Assembly (NCBI RefSeq): GCF_002305875.1
Contig: NZ_CP022098.1
Location: forward strand, 1,116,001-1,180,000
Length of the DNA stretch: 64,000 bases
DNA from: Cystobacter fuscus
GTDB taxonomy: Bacteria > Myxococcota > Myxococcia > Myxococcales > Myxococcaceae
Direction of reading: 5' to 3'
Shown here: positions 1 through 9,274 of the stretch, in pieces
How positions within the stretch are numbered: the first letter of the stretch is position 1
How the letters are laid out: every line of letters begins with the position of its first letter
Program-made: the position numbers and the translations under genes
The notes under the pieces: model-generated
The model's database searches: none
Told to the model about the DNA's origin: nothing
Seen by the model: the letters and a program-made list of their open reading frames with translations, nothing else

Positions 1-68
1 TCCCCCCAGGGGTCCCGGTCTCCGGGGCCGGGCCCCGTGCCTGCCTTCGCCCCGGGAGGTCCTGGCGC

Positions 69-389
69 ATGACTCGAGAGTTCGTTCCGCCCCCCCGAGG
101 CGTCACCGTCCGTGGAGCCCTGGAGGCGGAGCTGGCCTCGGCGCCCGAGACGGGCCTCACCGCCAAGGAGCTGTCCTCGCTCGTGGGCATCTCCGAGAAG
201 GACGTGGCGGGCCACCTGGAGCACCTGGAGAAGTCCCTCAAGGCCGGAGGGGCCGCGCTCACGGTGCTGCCCGCCGAGTGCGTCGCGTGTGGCTATGTCT
301 TCCGCGACCGCAAGCGCCTGTCCCGCCCCGGCTCCTGTCCGGAGTGCCGCTCCACCCGCATCGACCCGCCCGCCTTCCTCATCCGCTGA
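69..389 (+). CDS. HTH/Zn-ribbon predicted transcriptional regulator
   Basis: A 106-residue protein. Residues about 15-60 look like a winged-helix segment (the stretch around ELSSLVGISEKDVAGHLEHL reads as a helix-turn-helix). The C-terminal part carries a zinc ribbon with two Cys-x2-Cys knuckles (CVAC near residue 71 and CPEC near residue 90). This order, HTH then Zn-ribbon, is that of the small predicted regulators grouped in COG3357. The start is supported by GGGAGG about 8 bases upstream of the ATG. Its C-terminus is followed, on the other strand, by the end of hppA, so it is probably transcribed alone or with genes left of the window. The DNA target or partner cannot be told from the sequence. 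The family call is fairly secure, the regulatory role is inference. Confidence 0.8.
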   Translation: MTREFVPPPRGVTVRGALEAELASAPETGLTAKELSSLVGISEKDVAGHLEHLEKSLKAGGAALTVLPAECVACGYVFRDRKRLSRPGSCPECRSTRIDPPAFLIR

Positions 390-410
390 GCGCGGGCGGC
401 GCGTTCCCCC

Positions 411-452
411 CAAAAAGCGAAGCGGCGGGAAGCCCTGGGGCCTCCCGCCGCT
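411..452 (-). terminator. Rho-independent terminator of hppA
   Basis: A perfect 10-bp stem, AGCGGCGGGA (421-430) against TCCCGCCGCT (443-452), with a 12-base loop. On the minus strand the stem is followed within a few bases by a run of five T (411-415). It lies 40 bases after the stop of hppA, so it should end that transcript. There is no U-tract on the plus side, so it is not obviously bidirectional. Confidence 0.8.
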
Positions 453-492
453 CGTCACTCGAGCGAGGCCGCGAGGGCCCCGGGGCCGGTGA

Positions 493-2982
493 CTAGGCCG
501 GCTTCACGCCCGTCTTGGGCGCCTCGCCGGTGAGCACGGACATCGGGGTCTCGATGCGCATGCCGTAGAACGAGCGGTACACGAACACGAAGGACACCAC
601 GAAGAGCACGGCGGCGATGGCCGTGGTGATGCCCCCGTGGCCCGCCTGCTTGAGCTCCACCGCCAGCTCCACCGCGAGCAGGCCGAAGAGGGTGGTGAAC
701 TTGATGACCGGGTTGAGCGCGACGGAGGAGGTGTCCTTGAAGGGGTCGCCCACCGTGTCACCCACCACCGTGGCCGCGTGCAGCTCCGAGCCCTTGGCCT
801 TGAGCTCCACTTCCACCAGCTTCTTCGCGTTGTCCCACGCGCCACCGGCGTTGGCCATGAAGAGCGCCTGGTACAGACCGAAGATGGCGATGGAGATGAG
901 GTAGCCCACGAAGAAGAAGGACTCGAAGCAGGCGAACGCCAGCGTGCTGCAGAACACGCCCAGGAAGATGTTGATCATCCCCTTCTGCGCGTACTGGGTG
1001 CAGATGGCCACCACGCGCTTGGAGTCCTCCACGCTCGCCTTCTCCACTCCCTCCAGCCGGATGTTGGCCTTGATGAACTCCACCGCGCGGTAGGCGCCCG
1101 TGGACACCGCCTGCATGGAGGCGCCGGAGAACCAGTACACGATGGCGCCGCCGGCGATGAGGCCGAGCAGGAAGGGCGCGTGCAGGAGCGACAGCTTGTC
1201 CGTGTTGGCCGGGTCGAGCGAGCGCAGACCGTCGGCGCCCGTGGTGATGCCCACCAGCAGCACGATGATGGAGAAGATCATCGTCGTGGCGCCCACCACC
1301 GCGGTGCCGATGAGCACCGGCTTGGACGTGGCCTTGAACGTGTTGCCCGCGCCGTCGTTCTGCTCGAGGTAGTCCTTGCCCTTGTCGAAGTCCGGAGCGA
1401 AGCCGAAGTCCTTCTGGATCTCCTGCTTCACGTTGGGCACGTTCTCGATGAGCGACAGCTCGTACACGCTCTGCGCGTTGTCCGTCACCGGGCCGTACGA
1501 GTCCACCGCGATGGTCACCGGCGCCATGCTCAGGAAGCCGAAGGCGACCAGGCCGAAGGCGAACACCGCCGGGGCGATCATCAGCGTGTTGGGGATGCCG
1601 AGGCTGAAGTAGTAGGCGGCGCCCATGAGCACCATGACGATGATGCCCATCCAGTAGCCGGAGAAGTTACCGGCCACCAGACCCGAGATGACGTTGAGCG
1701 ACGCACCACCCTCGCGCGACGCCGTCACCACCTCGCGCACGTGGCGGCTCTCGGTGGAGGTGAAGACCTTGATGGCCTCGGGGATGATGGCGCCCGCGAG
1801 CGTGCCGCACGTCACGATGGCGCTCAGGCGCAGCCACAGCGTGTTGTCCCCCGCCAGGTCCGGAATGAGCAGCCAGGACACGATGAACGTCACCACCACG
1901 GACACGCCCGAGGTGAGCCACACCAGCACCGTGAGCGGCTTCTCGAAGTTCATCTGGTCGGCGTTCTTGTACAGGCCGCCCTGGATGATGCCGTTGATGA
2001 AGTACGAGCCGAGGCTCGCGAGCACCATGGCGCTGCTCATCATGAAGATCCACACGAGCAGCTGCGCCTGGTACTGCACGGGCACCGCCAGGAGGATGAA
2101 GGTGATGAGCGCCACGCTCGTCACGCCGTAGGTCTCGAAGCCGTCCGCGGACGGACCCACCGAGTCACCCGCGTTGTCACCCGCGCAGTCGGCGATGACG
2201 CCCGGGTTGCGCGCGTCGTCTTCCTTGATCTTGAAGACGATCTTCATCAGGTCGGAGCCGATGTCGGCGATCTTCGTGAAGATACCGCCCGCGATGCGCA
2301 GCACGCTCGCGCCCAGCGACTCGCCGATGGCGAAGCCGATGAACACCGAGCCCGCGTAGTCCGCCGGAATCACCAGGAGGATGAGCAGCATGAGCAGCAG
2401 CTCGACGGACACGAGCACCATGCCGATGGAGATGCCCGCCTGCAGGGGGATGGCGTAGGTGGGGTAGGGCTTGCCGCGCAGCGACGCGAAGGACGTGCGG
2501 CTGTTGGCGAACGTGTTCACCCGGATGCCGAACCAGGCCACGCCGTAGCTGCCGGCGATGCCGATGAGGCTGGCCACCAGGATGGCGATGACCTTGAGCG
2601 GCTCCAGGTGGCGCAGGAAGCCGAAGTACACCACCATCACCGCGCCGATGAGCACCTCGAGGATGAGGATGAGCTTGCCCTGGGTGACCAGGTACGTCTG
2701 GCACGTGGCGTAGATGAGCTCGGAGATCTCCAGCATCGCCTTGTGCACCGGCAGGCGGCGCAGCGCGGCGAACTGGAGGAAGCCGAACACCAGGCCCACG
2801 ATGCAGATGGCGATACCCACCATGAGCAGGGTGGCCCCGTTCACCGCGCCACCCAGGAAGGTGATGGCGCGGAAGTCCGGGAGGATGAGATCCGCCTCGC
2901 TCGCGCGGGCAGTGCTGCTGGCCAGTACCGCCAGGAACCCGAGGATCCTGGCGGCCTTGGCGGAGAGGGATGTGGGAATCAT
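493..2982 (-). CDS. hppA: Membrane-bound ion-translocating pyrophosphatase
   Basis: Couples hydrolysis of pyrophosphate to ion pumping across the inner membrane. Hydrophobic segments cover the whole length, with the loop motifs of the family: DDARNPGVIADCAGDNAGD and GDTVGDPFKDTSS near the C-terminus, which carry the Asp residues that hold Mg-PPi. The determinant reads GNTFKA, with Lys where K+-dependent enzymes have Ala (GNTTAA), so this is predicted to be the K+-independent, proton-pumping type. The start at 2982 is chosen because GAGGAG lies 9 bases upstream; an in-frame ATG at 3090 would add 36 residues of non-family sequence. The 829-residue product is longer than the usual 660-720. The N-terminal stretch before the first core helix may be a cleaved signal or an extra helix. 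A terminator follows. Confidence 0.93.
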   Translation of the reverse strand: MIPTSLSAKAARILGFLAVLASSTARASEADLILPDFRAITFLGGAVNGATLLMVGIAICIVGLVFGFLQFAALRRLPVHKAMLEISELIYATCQTYLVTQGKLILILEVLIGAVMVVYFGFLRHLEPLKVIAILVASLIGIAGSYGVAWFGIRVNTFANSRTSFASLRGKPYPTYAIPLQAGISIGMVLVSVELLLMLLILLVIPADYAGSVFIGFAIGESLGASVLRIAGGIFTKIADIGSDLMKIVFKIKEDDARNPGVIADCAGDNAGDSVGPSADGFETYGVTSVALITFILLAVPVQYQAQLLVWIFMMSSAMVLASLGSYFINGIIQGGLYKNADQMNFEKPLTVLVWLTSGVSVVVTFIVSWLLIPDLAGDNTLWLRLSAIVTCGTLAGAIIPEAIKVFTSTESRHVREVVTASREGGASLNVISGLVAGNFSGYWMGIIVMVLMGAAYYFSLGIPNTLMIAPAVFAFGLVAFGFLSMAPVTIAVDSYGPVTDNAQSVYELSLIENVPNVKQEIQKDFGFAPDFDKGKDYLEQNDGAGNTFKATSKPVLIGTAVVGATTMIFSIIVLLVGITTGADGLRSLDPANTDKLSLLHAPFLLGLIAGGAIVYWFSGASMQAVSTGAYRAVEFIKANIRLEGVEKASVEDSKRVVAICTQYAQKGMINIFLGVFCSTLAFACFESFFFVGYLISIAIFGLYQALFMANAGGAWDNAKKLVEVELKAKGSELHAATVVGDTVGDPFKDTSSVALNPVIKFTTLFGLLAVELAVELKQAGHGGITTAIAAVLFVVSFVFVYRSFYGMRIETPMSVLTGEAPKTGVKPA

Positions 2983-3130
2983 TCGATGCAACTCCTCAAA
3001 GCTCATCTCGTGGCGCGTGGCGCTCCCCGCCAGCGCGCGCTGATGAAGAAAACGTGAGAATCGAGGGGTTGGCCGCCCGCGGTGGGTCATCGTGAAGTCC
3101 CCCCCCGCGAACGCTTCAGCTCAGCCTCGC

Positions 3131-3160
3131 CCTTCAAGGACGGAGAGCACGCCTTGAAGG
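3131..3160. repeat. 9-bp inverted repeat upstream of hppA
   Basis: CCTTCAAGG (3131-3139) and CCTTGAAGG (3152-3160) form a perfect 9-bp inverted repeat with a 12-base gap. It lies between the hppA start (2982) and the end of the next gene (3218), about 150 bases before the hppA ATG. It could be a weak terminator for the upstream gene, lacking a U-tract, or an operator. The remaining intergenic bases show nothing else I recognise. Confidence 0.45.
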
Positions 3161-3217
3161 CGGCCCGCGTGTATCACGTCCCCGGTAGGAAAGTCGAATT
3201 CCCCGGAGGAGTGATGA

Positions 3218-3724
3218 TTAGAGCACCTTCACGTTGAAGGTCTTGAGCACCTGATCGCCACGCAGGATGGAGACGGTCCAGTCTCCCGCCTTGCTCAGGC
3301 GCACCCCCGTCCACTGCCGGGAGCGCCAGCCCTCGCCCTTGACCTTCACGTCCTTGGTCTCGCGCACCACGTTGCCCTGCTTGGTCTGCACCATCAGGTC
3401 CTCGATGGAGTCACCCTGCGGCACCAGATAGGACTGCCACACCATCACCGAGGTGTTGGCCTTGACGCCCTCGGCGGGCACCTCCACGGTACACTCGAAC
3501 TTGTTGGGCCCTTCCTTGCCCACCTCGGTGCACAGCCTGGCCTCCACCAGCACCGGGCCCTGGCCCTGCGCCTTGTAGAAATAGTTCCAGGTGTCGCGCA
3601 CCGCGTCGGCCGACGGCGCCTTCACCGGCTCGGCGGCGGGCGCCGGAGCCGCGTCCTGCGCCATCGCCCCACCGCCCCACGCCATCAGCGCGCACATCGC
3701 CAGCTTCTTCAGGGTGCCTGCCAT
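3218..3724 (-). CDS. Secreted hypothetical protein
   Basis: A 168-residue protein with a clear Sec signal peptide: basic start, hydrophobic core, and a cleavage-type AMA-Q around residues 20-23, then an Ala/Pro-rich linker. The mature part (residues about 40-168) has alternating hydrophobic residues typical of a beta-sandwich and two cysteines (near residues 64 and 77) that could form a disulphide. GGGGGAG sits 6 bases before the ATG. It is likely periplasmic or surface-exposed. I recognise no family; similar short signal-peptide proteins of unknown role are common in myxobacteria. It lies between the permease gene and hppA on the same strand, separated from hppA by about 235 bases, so it is probably not tightly co-expressed with either. 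Confidence 0.7.
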   Translation of the reverse strand: MAGTLKKLAMCALMAWGGGAMAQDAAPAPAAEPVKAPSADAVRDTWNYFYKAQGQGPVLVEARLCTEVGKEGPNKFECTVEVPAEGVKANTSVMVWQSYLVPQGDSIEDLMVQTKQGNVVRETKDVKVKGEGWRSRQWTGVRLSKAGDWTVSILRGDQVLKTFNVKVL

Positions 3725-3799
3725 GTTGTTCTCCCCCGTGTTCGGGTGTGTCGGCGGTGTCTAGCACAAGACACACCCGCGCTGGACAACCCCCCTTGC

Positions 3800-5143
3800 T
3801 CAACCCCAGACGAAAAAGGCCAGGGTGACGAGTGGCAGATAGAAGACAAAAGCGACCAGGAGAAAGCCGAGGATGTCCTTGAAGTCGAGCCGGGCCACCG
3901 TGAGCAGCGGCAGGGCCCAGAAGGGCTGGATGAGGTCGGTGGCCATGTCGCCCCAGGCATAGGCGAGCACCACCTTCTCCGGAGCCACGCCGAGCGTGCG
4001 CGCGGCCTCCAGCAGGTAGGGCGCCTCGATGGCCCACTTGGAGCCGCCCGAGGGCACGAAGTAGTTCACCACGCCGCTGTAGAGGTACACGATGGCGGGG
4101 AAGGTGGCGCTCGTGGACAGCGACACGAAGAGCTGGCCGATGCGCTCGGTGAGGCCGGTGGCCTTGAAGATGCCGTAGATGCCCGCGTAGAGCGGGAACT
4201 GCAACACGATGCCGTGCAGCACGCTCGCCGCCTCCTCGCTCGCCTTGAGCAGCCGCGCGGGCGTGCCATGCAGCAGCACCGCCAGGGTGAGGAAGAGGAA
4301 GTTCACCGCGTTGAGGTTGAGCGCCTTCCAGCCCCCGCCGAGCCACATCGCGCGCGCGAACCACACCACCCCCAGCACGCCGAACACCGTGGTGAGCACG
4401 GGCGCGTAATCCAGCCAGAGCGCGGGGCTGTGGCCCGCGGGCCGCTCGGGGGGCTCGAAGTCCTGGAAGCGCTCGAGCACCTTGGGGTCCACCCGCACCG
4501 CGCGCTCGGGGCTGGGGTGCAGTGCCCAGGCCAGCAGCCCGAGCCCCGTCACCACCACCGCGGTGAGCCCGAGGTTGAAGGGCGACAGGAGCGTGCGCTC
4601 GATGGGGATGAGGCCCAGCTGCTTCTCCAGGAAGTGCCCCGGCGTGGCCACCAGCAGCGGGGCCGAGGCGGACAGGCCCGCGTGCCACGTGGCCCCCAGG
4701 CCGAAGTACGCGCACGCCACGAGCAGCCGGTAGTCCACCTCGGGCCGGCGGCGCACCACGAAGCGCACCAGCATGGCGCTCGCCACGAGCGACAGGCCCC
4801 AGTTGAGGTAGGCCAGCCCCATGGACACCGTGGCCATGAGCACCACCGCGCCCCGGGGACCGTGCGCCAGCCCGGCGAGCCACTCGAGCAGCGCGCGCAC
4901 CGGGCGGGTGAGCGCCAGCAGGTAGCCGGTGAACATCACCAGCGCCATCTGCATGGAGAAGCTCAACAGCTCCCAGAAGCCCGCCCCCCACGCGTCCAGC
5001 ACTCGCGGCGCGGGCGTGTCCGTCCACCCCACCGCCAGCCCCATCGTGAAGAGCGACAGCAGCACCGCGATGGCGAACGAGCCGGGCACGTAGCGCGCGG
5101 AGAACCGGCCGAGCGCCTCGGCGATGCGAACGAGGGTTTCCAC
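3800..5143 (-). CDS. atoE: Short-chain fatty acid permease (AtoE family)
   Basis: A polytopic inner-membrane protein with about 11-12 hydrophobic segments that matches the AtoE/short-chain fatty acid transporter family, from the N-terminal RYVPGSFAIAVLLS region to the PFWALPLL and DIMG-like C-terminal segments. It should import butyrate or acetoacetate-type acids. With the GTG at 5143 the protein has 447 residues, close to the 440 of E. coli AtoE, and GGGAG lies 11 bases upstream. An in-frame ATG at 5206 would add 21 residues rich in Arg and Gly and has no good ribosome binding site, so I prefer the GTG. No acetoacetyl-CoA transferase gene is adjacent, so unlike the E. coli ato operon the transporter stands alone. 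Confidence 0.82.
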   Translation of the reverse strand: METLVRIAEALGRFSARYVPGSFAIAVLLSLFTMGLAVGWTDTPAPRVLDAWGAGFWELLSFSMQMALVMFTGYLLALTRPVRALLEWLAGLAHGPRGAVVLMATVSMGLAYLNWGLSLVASAMLVRFVVRRRPEVDYRLLVACAYFGLGATWHAGLSASAPLLVATPGHFLEKQLGLIPIERTLLSPFNLGLTAVVVTGLGLLAWALHPSPERAVRVDPKVLERFQDFEPPERPAGHSPALWLDYAPVLTTVFGVLGVVWFARAMWLGGGWKALNLNAVNFLFLTLAVLLHGTPARLLKASEEAASVLHGIVLQFPLYAGIYGIFKATGLTERIGQLFVSLSTSATFPAIVYLYSGVVNYFVPSGGSKWAIEAPYLLEAARTLGVAPEKVVLAYAWGDMATDLIQPFWALPLLTVARLDFKDILGFLLVAFVFYLPLVTLAFFVWG

Positions 5144-5384
5144 GCGACGTCGAGCTCCCACGGATGAGCGGCGGGTGTTCCCACCCCCGGCACCCCATCT
5201 GAGCATGGTTCAGCGCGTCTTCCGAGAAATCCCCTCCGGGGGGAGCCTCGCGCCGCCGCGCCGCGTCTGGCGTCCCGTGGACACTTCCGGGAGCGGAGAT
5301 GTCCTCTGGTCATCCCAACAGGCGTCCCACAAAGTTGCAGGTGTCCGGCAATGCGCAACCCCCCCCTTGTCGCGCTTGGGGACA

Positions 5385-5717
5385 ATGGCCACTTGGTTGG
5401 CAATGGCCTACCGCGTCCATATCCCCGTGGAGTTGTGGAGCACCCTCAAGGCGCTCCCGCCCGCGCTCGTCGAGCAGGTTCATCGGCGCCTGGATGGCAT
5501 CGCCCAGTTGGCCGAGGTGGCTCCTCCGCTCAACCCGCTCTGGTTGAAGCTCGGTGCCACCGACCGGCCCCTGCTGCGCTGCATCGTGGATGGCCACGCG
5601 CTCCTCTACGAGGTCGACGAGTCCTGCCGTACCGTCTCCGTGCTCGACGTCGAACTGGAGGAGACCGAGTCGCTCTTCTCGGGCACGGACTCGTTCTCCG
5701 CGAGCGAACACCACTGA
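5385..5717 (+). CDS. Solo RelE/ParE-fold-like protein
   Basis: A protein of about 110 residues whose pattern resembles the RelE/ParE toxin fold: an N-terminal strand (YRVHIP), two helices ending in a Leu-rich turn, a strand with a basic residue (LLRCIV), then DGHALLYEVDESCRTVSVLDVEL, matching the family's end pattern of yRvlYeVdd..vtVldv. No antitoxin-sized gene is next to it, so it is either an orphan toxin, a decayed one, or a housekeeping relative. The start is uncertain: ATG at 5385 and at 5403 are both possible and neither has a strong ribosome binding site; upstream in-frame extension to 5124 overlaps the atoE region and looks non-coding. Confidence 0.55.
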   Translation: MATWLAMAYRVHIPVELWSTLKALPPALVEQVHRRLDGIAQLAEVAPPLNPLWLKLGATDRPLLRCIVDGHALLYEVDESCRTVSVLDVELEETESLFSGTDSFSASEHH

Positions 5718-6065
5718 CGCACCCACGGGGCCCCGCCTCGCATCCGCTCGTGCACTCCGCACCGCTCCTCGTGTGAGGGGTGGTGCGTTCCGCGTTCATC
5801 CTGTCTCCGGTTTCCTCCCGTGAGATGTCAGGTGCGGGGTGCTGACGGTTGAAACGTGTCATCCAGCGGACGGGTGATCGGAAAGACAGCAGGAATTACC
5901 GGCCGACTTTGGCTTTATTTACATCCTTGTCCGCCTGCTGACGGAGCAGGGCTCCGTCGGGGGGGAGGAAGCCGCCGACGTCCTGTCGAGGGGAAGCACG
6001 CCTGATCCCAGGGGGGAGCCTGGCCGCCGAGGCTCCCTCCCGCCCTCGGCACGAACATCGCAAGG
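5718..6065. other. Intergenic region before a kinase gene
   Basis: 348 bases without a supported gene. It contains a locally AT-richer patch (around 5895-5930, TTTGGCTTTATTTAC) that may hold the promoter of the downstream kinase, and a perfect 8-bp hairpin GACGGAGC/GCTCCGTC at 5940-5958 with a 3-base loop, about 110 bases before the kinase start. The hairpin has no T-tract on the plus strand, so it is more likely leader structure or an operator than a terminator. Confidence 0.4.
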
Positions 6066-7922
6066 ATGGATGTTCTCGTGGAACCCAATTCCCAGTCACC
6101 CTGCTCCTGCGCGGCGCCTCATGAGGGCGTGGAATGCCCCACGTTCGTCCCCGCGTCCATGCCCACGCTGCCACCCAAGGCCGAGCGCGGCGGGGAGCTC
6201 GTGGGTCAGCGTTTCGGCAGCTTCCGGGCGATCCGCGAGCTGGGCCGTGGCGGCATGGGCACGGTGCTGCTCGCCGAGCACGTCCTCATCCCCAAGCGCG
6301 TGGCGGTGAAGGTGCTCCACAGTCACCTCGCCGAGGAGCCGGAGCTCGTCGCGCGCCTGCTGGCCGAAGCGCGCGCCATGAGCCTCGTGCAGCACGAGAA
6401 CGTCGTCACCATCTACGACCTCGACACGCGCGACGGCCGCCCGTACGTCGTCATGGAGTACCTGGAGGGGCAGAGCCTCGCCGCCTTCGCGCGCGGCCCC
6501 ATCGAGCCGGCGCTCACCGTGGAGCTGCTCACCCAGGTGTGTGACGCGCTCGGGGCGGCGCACGCGCGCGGCATCATCCACCGCGATCTCAAGCCGGCCA
6601 ACATCTTCCTCGTGCCGGGTCCCCAGGGCCGCCACCGGGTGAAGCTGCTCGACTTCGGCATCGCCAAGCGGCTGGCGCGCACGGAGGGCGAGACGCCCAC
6701 GCGCACGGGCGTACTGCTGGGCACGCCCGAGTTCATGGCGCCCGAGCAGTGCAGCGGAGAGGCCGTGGACGCGCGCACGGACCTCTACGCGGTGGGCGTC
6801 CTCGGCTACCTGCTGCTCACCGGCCGCGTTCCCTTCTCCAACGAGAGCACCGCGGCGGTGCTCGTGGCGCACCTGACGCAGAAGCCGGTTCCTCCGCACG
6901 AGGTGCGCCCGGGGGTGCCTCCGGCGCTTTCCGCCGTGCTGATGCGCGCGCTGGCCAAGCGCCCCGAGGAGCGCTTCGCCACCGCCGCCGAGCTGCGCGC
7001 CGCCCTGGAGTCCGCCCTCAAGGTGGCTCCGACGCCCGTGGCGCCCGCCCTCGCCGCCTTCTCCGCGCGGGTGCCGGGGTCCGTCGCGCGGGACTACCCG
7101 GCGGAGCGGGTGGGCCGCGCGGGCCTCTTCCTGCGCTGCACCGGCACGCCGCCCCCGCTGCGCTCCGACGTGTCGCTCGTCCTCCAACTGCCGGGCGGGG
7201 AGCTGCCCTGCGTGGGTCAGGTGGTGCGCCACGTGTCGGCCGAGCAGGCCCGGGCGTGGAACATGGCGCCGGGCTTCGGCGTGGAGCTGCGCGATGCCAC
7301 CCCCGCCTTCCAGCAGCGCTTCTCGCGCCTGCTCACGGGGACGCCTCCCGCGCCCGCGGCGCCCACGCCGGATGATCCGCGCGCCGAGGTCGTGCTGCGC
7401 GACTTCCGCCAGCGGCTCCAGGGGGACCGGTACGCGGTGCTGGGGGTGCCGCGCGACGCGGACGCCGACAGCGTGCGGGCCCACGCCCGCGAGGCGCGCG
7501 GCCGGCTCGAGTCCCTGCTGTCCCTGCCGTTGTCCGACGCCCAGCGCGCGTTCGCGCAGCGCGCGCTCGCCCGGGTGGCCGAGTGCCTCCAGGTGCTGGG
7601 CCAACTCGAGCGGCGCGTGGAGTACGACGCGGAGCTGCGCAACGTGAAGGGGGTGATGCGCTGCCTGTCCGCGGGGCTCACCGTCACCGCCCTGGAGGCG
7701 TGCCGCCGCCGCTACTTCGAGCGCCACCCCGAGACGGAAGGCCACTCGCTCCTGCACATCGCCTCCGGCGAGGCCTACCTGTCGGCCGGCCGCCTGTCCG
7801 AGGCGCTCGCCTGCTACGAGTCCGCCCTGCGCGCGGACCCCCTCCACCTCGAGGCCCTCAAGCGCTGGTATGCCCTCCAGGCGAGGATGCGCCACTCGGC
7901 GGAAGCCACCGCATCCCGTTAG
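6066..7922 (+). CDS. Ser/Thr kinase fused to PilZ-like, J-like and TPR domains
   Basis: A 618-residue Hanks-type kinase. The kinase domain (about 50-320) has GRGGMG at 60-65, the ATP lysine K82 in VAVKVLH, HRDLKPAN at 172-179, DFG at 196-198 and GTPEFMAPE. After a short linker, residues about 335-425 match the myxobacterial PilZ-like domain (RVGRAGLFLRCTGTPP, then GFGVEL before a C-terminal helix). Residues about 435-525 resemble a J domain (YAVLGVPRDADADSVR) but lack the HPD tripeptide. The C-terminus has a TPR-like pair. No transmembrane segment is seen, so it is cytoplasmic. The N-terminus is Cys-rich. It is followed after 15 bases by an ABC1-type kinase gene, so the two are probably one operon. 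The PilZ-like part lacks an obvious RxxxR c-di-GMP motif, so nucleotide binding is doubtful. Confidence 0.88.
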   Translation: MDVLVEPNSQSPCSCAAPHEGVECPTFVPASMPTLPPKAERGGELVGQRFGSFRAIRELGRGGMGTVLLAEHVLIPKRVAVKVLHSHLAEEPELVARLLAEARAMSLVQHENVVTIYDLDTRDGRPYVVMEYLEGQSLAAFARGPIEPALTVELLTQVCDALGAAHARGIIHRDLKPANIFLVPGPQGRHRVKLLDFGIAKRLARTEGETPTRTGVLLGTPEFMAPEQCSGEAVDARTDLYAVGVLGYLLLTGRVPFSNESTAAVLVAHLTQKPVPPHEVRPGVPPALSAVLMRALAKRPEERFATAAELRAALESALKVAPTPVAPALAAFSARVPGSVARDYPAERVGRAGLFLRCTGTPPPLRSDVSLVLQLPGGELPCVGQVVRHVSAEQARAWNMAPGFGVELRDATPAFQQRFSRLLTGTPPAPAAPTPDDPRAEVVLRDFRQRLQGDRYAVLGVPRDADADSVRAHAREARGRLESLLSLPLSDAQRAFAQRALARVAECLQVLGQLERRVEYDAELRNVKGVMRCLSAGLTVTALEACRRRYFERHPETEGHSLLHIASGEAYLSAGRLSEALACYESALRADPLHLEALKRWYALQARMRHSAEATASR

Positions 7923-7937
7923 GATGCGGGTCCTGCC

Positions 7938-9245
7938 ATGGCTTCCAATCCCTCCGACGACGACAAGCTCCCCACCCAGGGCCGGTTCACCCGTTTCCGC
8001 AAGCTCGCGGGGCTCTCCGCGCAGCTCAGCGCGGATGTCCTCAAGAGCGGCGCCAAACGGTTCGTGGGCCAGGATCCGGAGCTGCTCAGCATGTCCACCG
8101 CGGAGAAGCTCGTCACCACGCTCGGTGAGATGAAGGGCGCGGCGATGAAGATCGGCCAGGCGGTGGCCATGGACACGGAGATGCTCTCGCCCGAGGTGCG
8201 CCAGGTCATCGCCCGGCTGCAGAACGAGGCGCCCCCCATGCCCTACGCCCTGGTGGAGCGCGTCATCCGCGAGGAGCTCGGCGACGCGCCGGAAAAGCTC
8301 TTCCGCGAGTTCTCCCAGACGCCGCTCGCCGCCGCCTCGCTCGGCCAGGTGCACCGCGCCGTGCTGCACGATGGCCGGCCGGTGGCCGTCAAGGTCCAGT
8401 ACCCGGGCATCGCCGACACGCTCTCCAGTGACATGGACAACCTGGGCCTCATGGTGAAGACGGTCTCCATGGCGTCGAAGCTCGCCGACGGCACCGCCTA
8501 CTTCCGCGAGCTGCGCGACGAGATGCTGCTGGAGACGGACTACCTGCGCGAGGCCGCGCTGTGCGCCTCCTTCGCCCGGAGCACCGAGCGCCTGCCGGAC
8601 CTCAAGGTGCCCGAGGTCATCTCCGCGCTCACCACCCGGCGCGTGCTCACCCTGGAGCTCCTGCGCGGCCGCACCCTCAAGGACTGGGTGGTCTCCAACC
8701 CCTCCGCCGAGGAGCGCTACCGCGTGGCGCGCCAGCTCATCCTCGCCATCTACGGGCCCTTCTTCACCGTGGGCGACCTGCACGCCGACCCCCACCCGGG
8801 CAACTTCATGGTGCTCGAGGATGGGCGCCTGGGCGTGCTCGACTTCGGCTCCATCAAACGCTTCAGCGCGCACTTCGTGGACGCCAACCGGCGCATGTTC
8901 CTGCACGCCATGCGGCGCGAGCCCATGGACCTCCTCGCCCTGTGCCGCGAGGTGGGCTTCACCTGCGAGTTGTCCGATGAGGAGGGGACCGCGCTCGTCC
9001 AGGAGGTGTTCCAGATCGTCGGCCGGCCCATGCGCCTGGCTCCCTACGACTTCGCCACCTGCTCCATCACGCGCGACCTGCGCTCGCACTTCACGCGCAA
9101 CGCGCCCCGCTTCCTGAAGTTCCGTCCGCCCGCCGAGGCGGTCATGTTCTTCCGCTCCACCGGGGGGCTCGTGCAGAACCTGCGGCTGGTCGGCGCGGAG
9201 GGCGACTTCACCCGGGTGTACCAGGAGGTCGCCGCGCTCCTGTGA
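7938..9245 (+). CDS. ABC1/UbiB (AarF/ADCK) family atypical kinase
   Basis: A 435-residue protein of the AarF/ADCK family. It has the family hallmark KxGQ motif ([17 protein letters not shown], near residues 72-78), the Ala-rich nucleotide loop ([11 protein letters not shown]), a Lys in VAVKVQYPG, a catalytic-loop HADPHPGNF and DFGSI. Members act on ubiquinone synthesis or lipid homeostasis as ATPases or kinases. No C-terminal membrane helix is obvious, so it may be peripheral. It follows the upstream Ser/Thr kinase by 15 bases and likely shares its transcript. No ubiquinone-synthesis gene is nearby, which weakens a UbiB assignment; I call only the family. Confidence 0.88.
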   Translation: MASNPSDDDKLPTQGRFTRFRKLAGLSAQLSADVLKSGAKRFVGQDPELLSMSTAEKLVTTLGEMKGAAMKIGQAVAMDTEMLSPEVRQVIARLQNEAPPMPYALVERVIREELGDAPEKLFREFSQTPLAAASLGQVHRAVLHDGRPVAVKVQYPGIADTLSSDMDNLGLMVKTVSMASKLADGTAYFRELRDEMLLETDYLREAALCASFARSTERLPDLKVPEVISALTTRRVLTLELLRGRTLKDWVVSNPSAEERYRVARQLILAIYGPFFTVGDLHADPHPGNFMVLEDGRLGVLDFGSIKRFSAHFVDANRRMFLHAMRREPMDLLALCREVGFTCELSDEEGTALVQEVFQIVGRPMRLAPYDFATCSITRDLRSHFTRNAPRFLKFRPPAEAVMFFRSTGGLVQNLRLVGAEGDFTRVYQEVAALL

Positions 9246-9274
9246 GCGCTCGGCCGGTGGGGGGGCGCGCGGGA

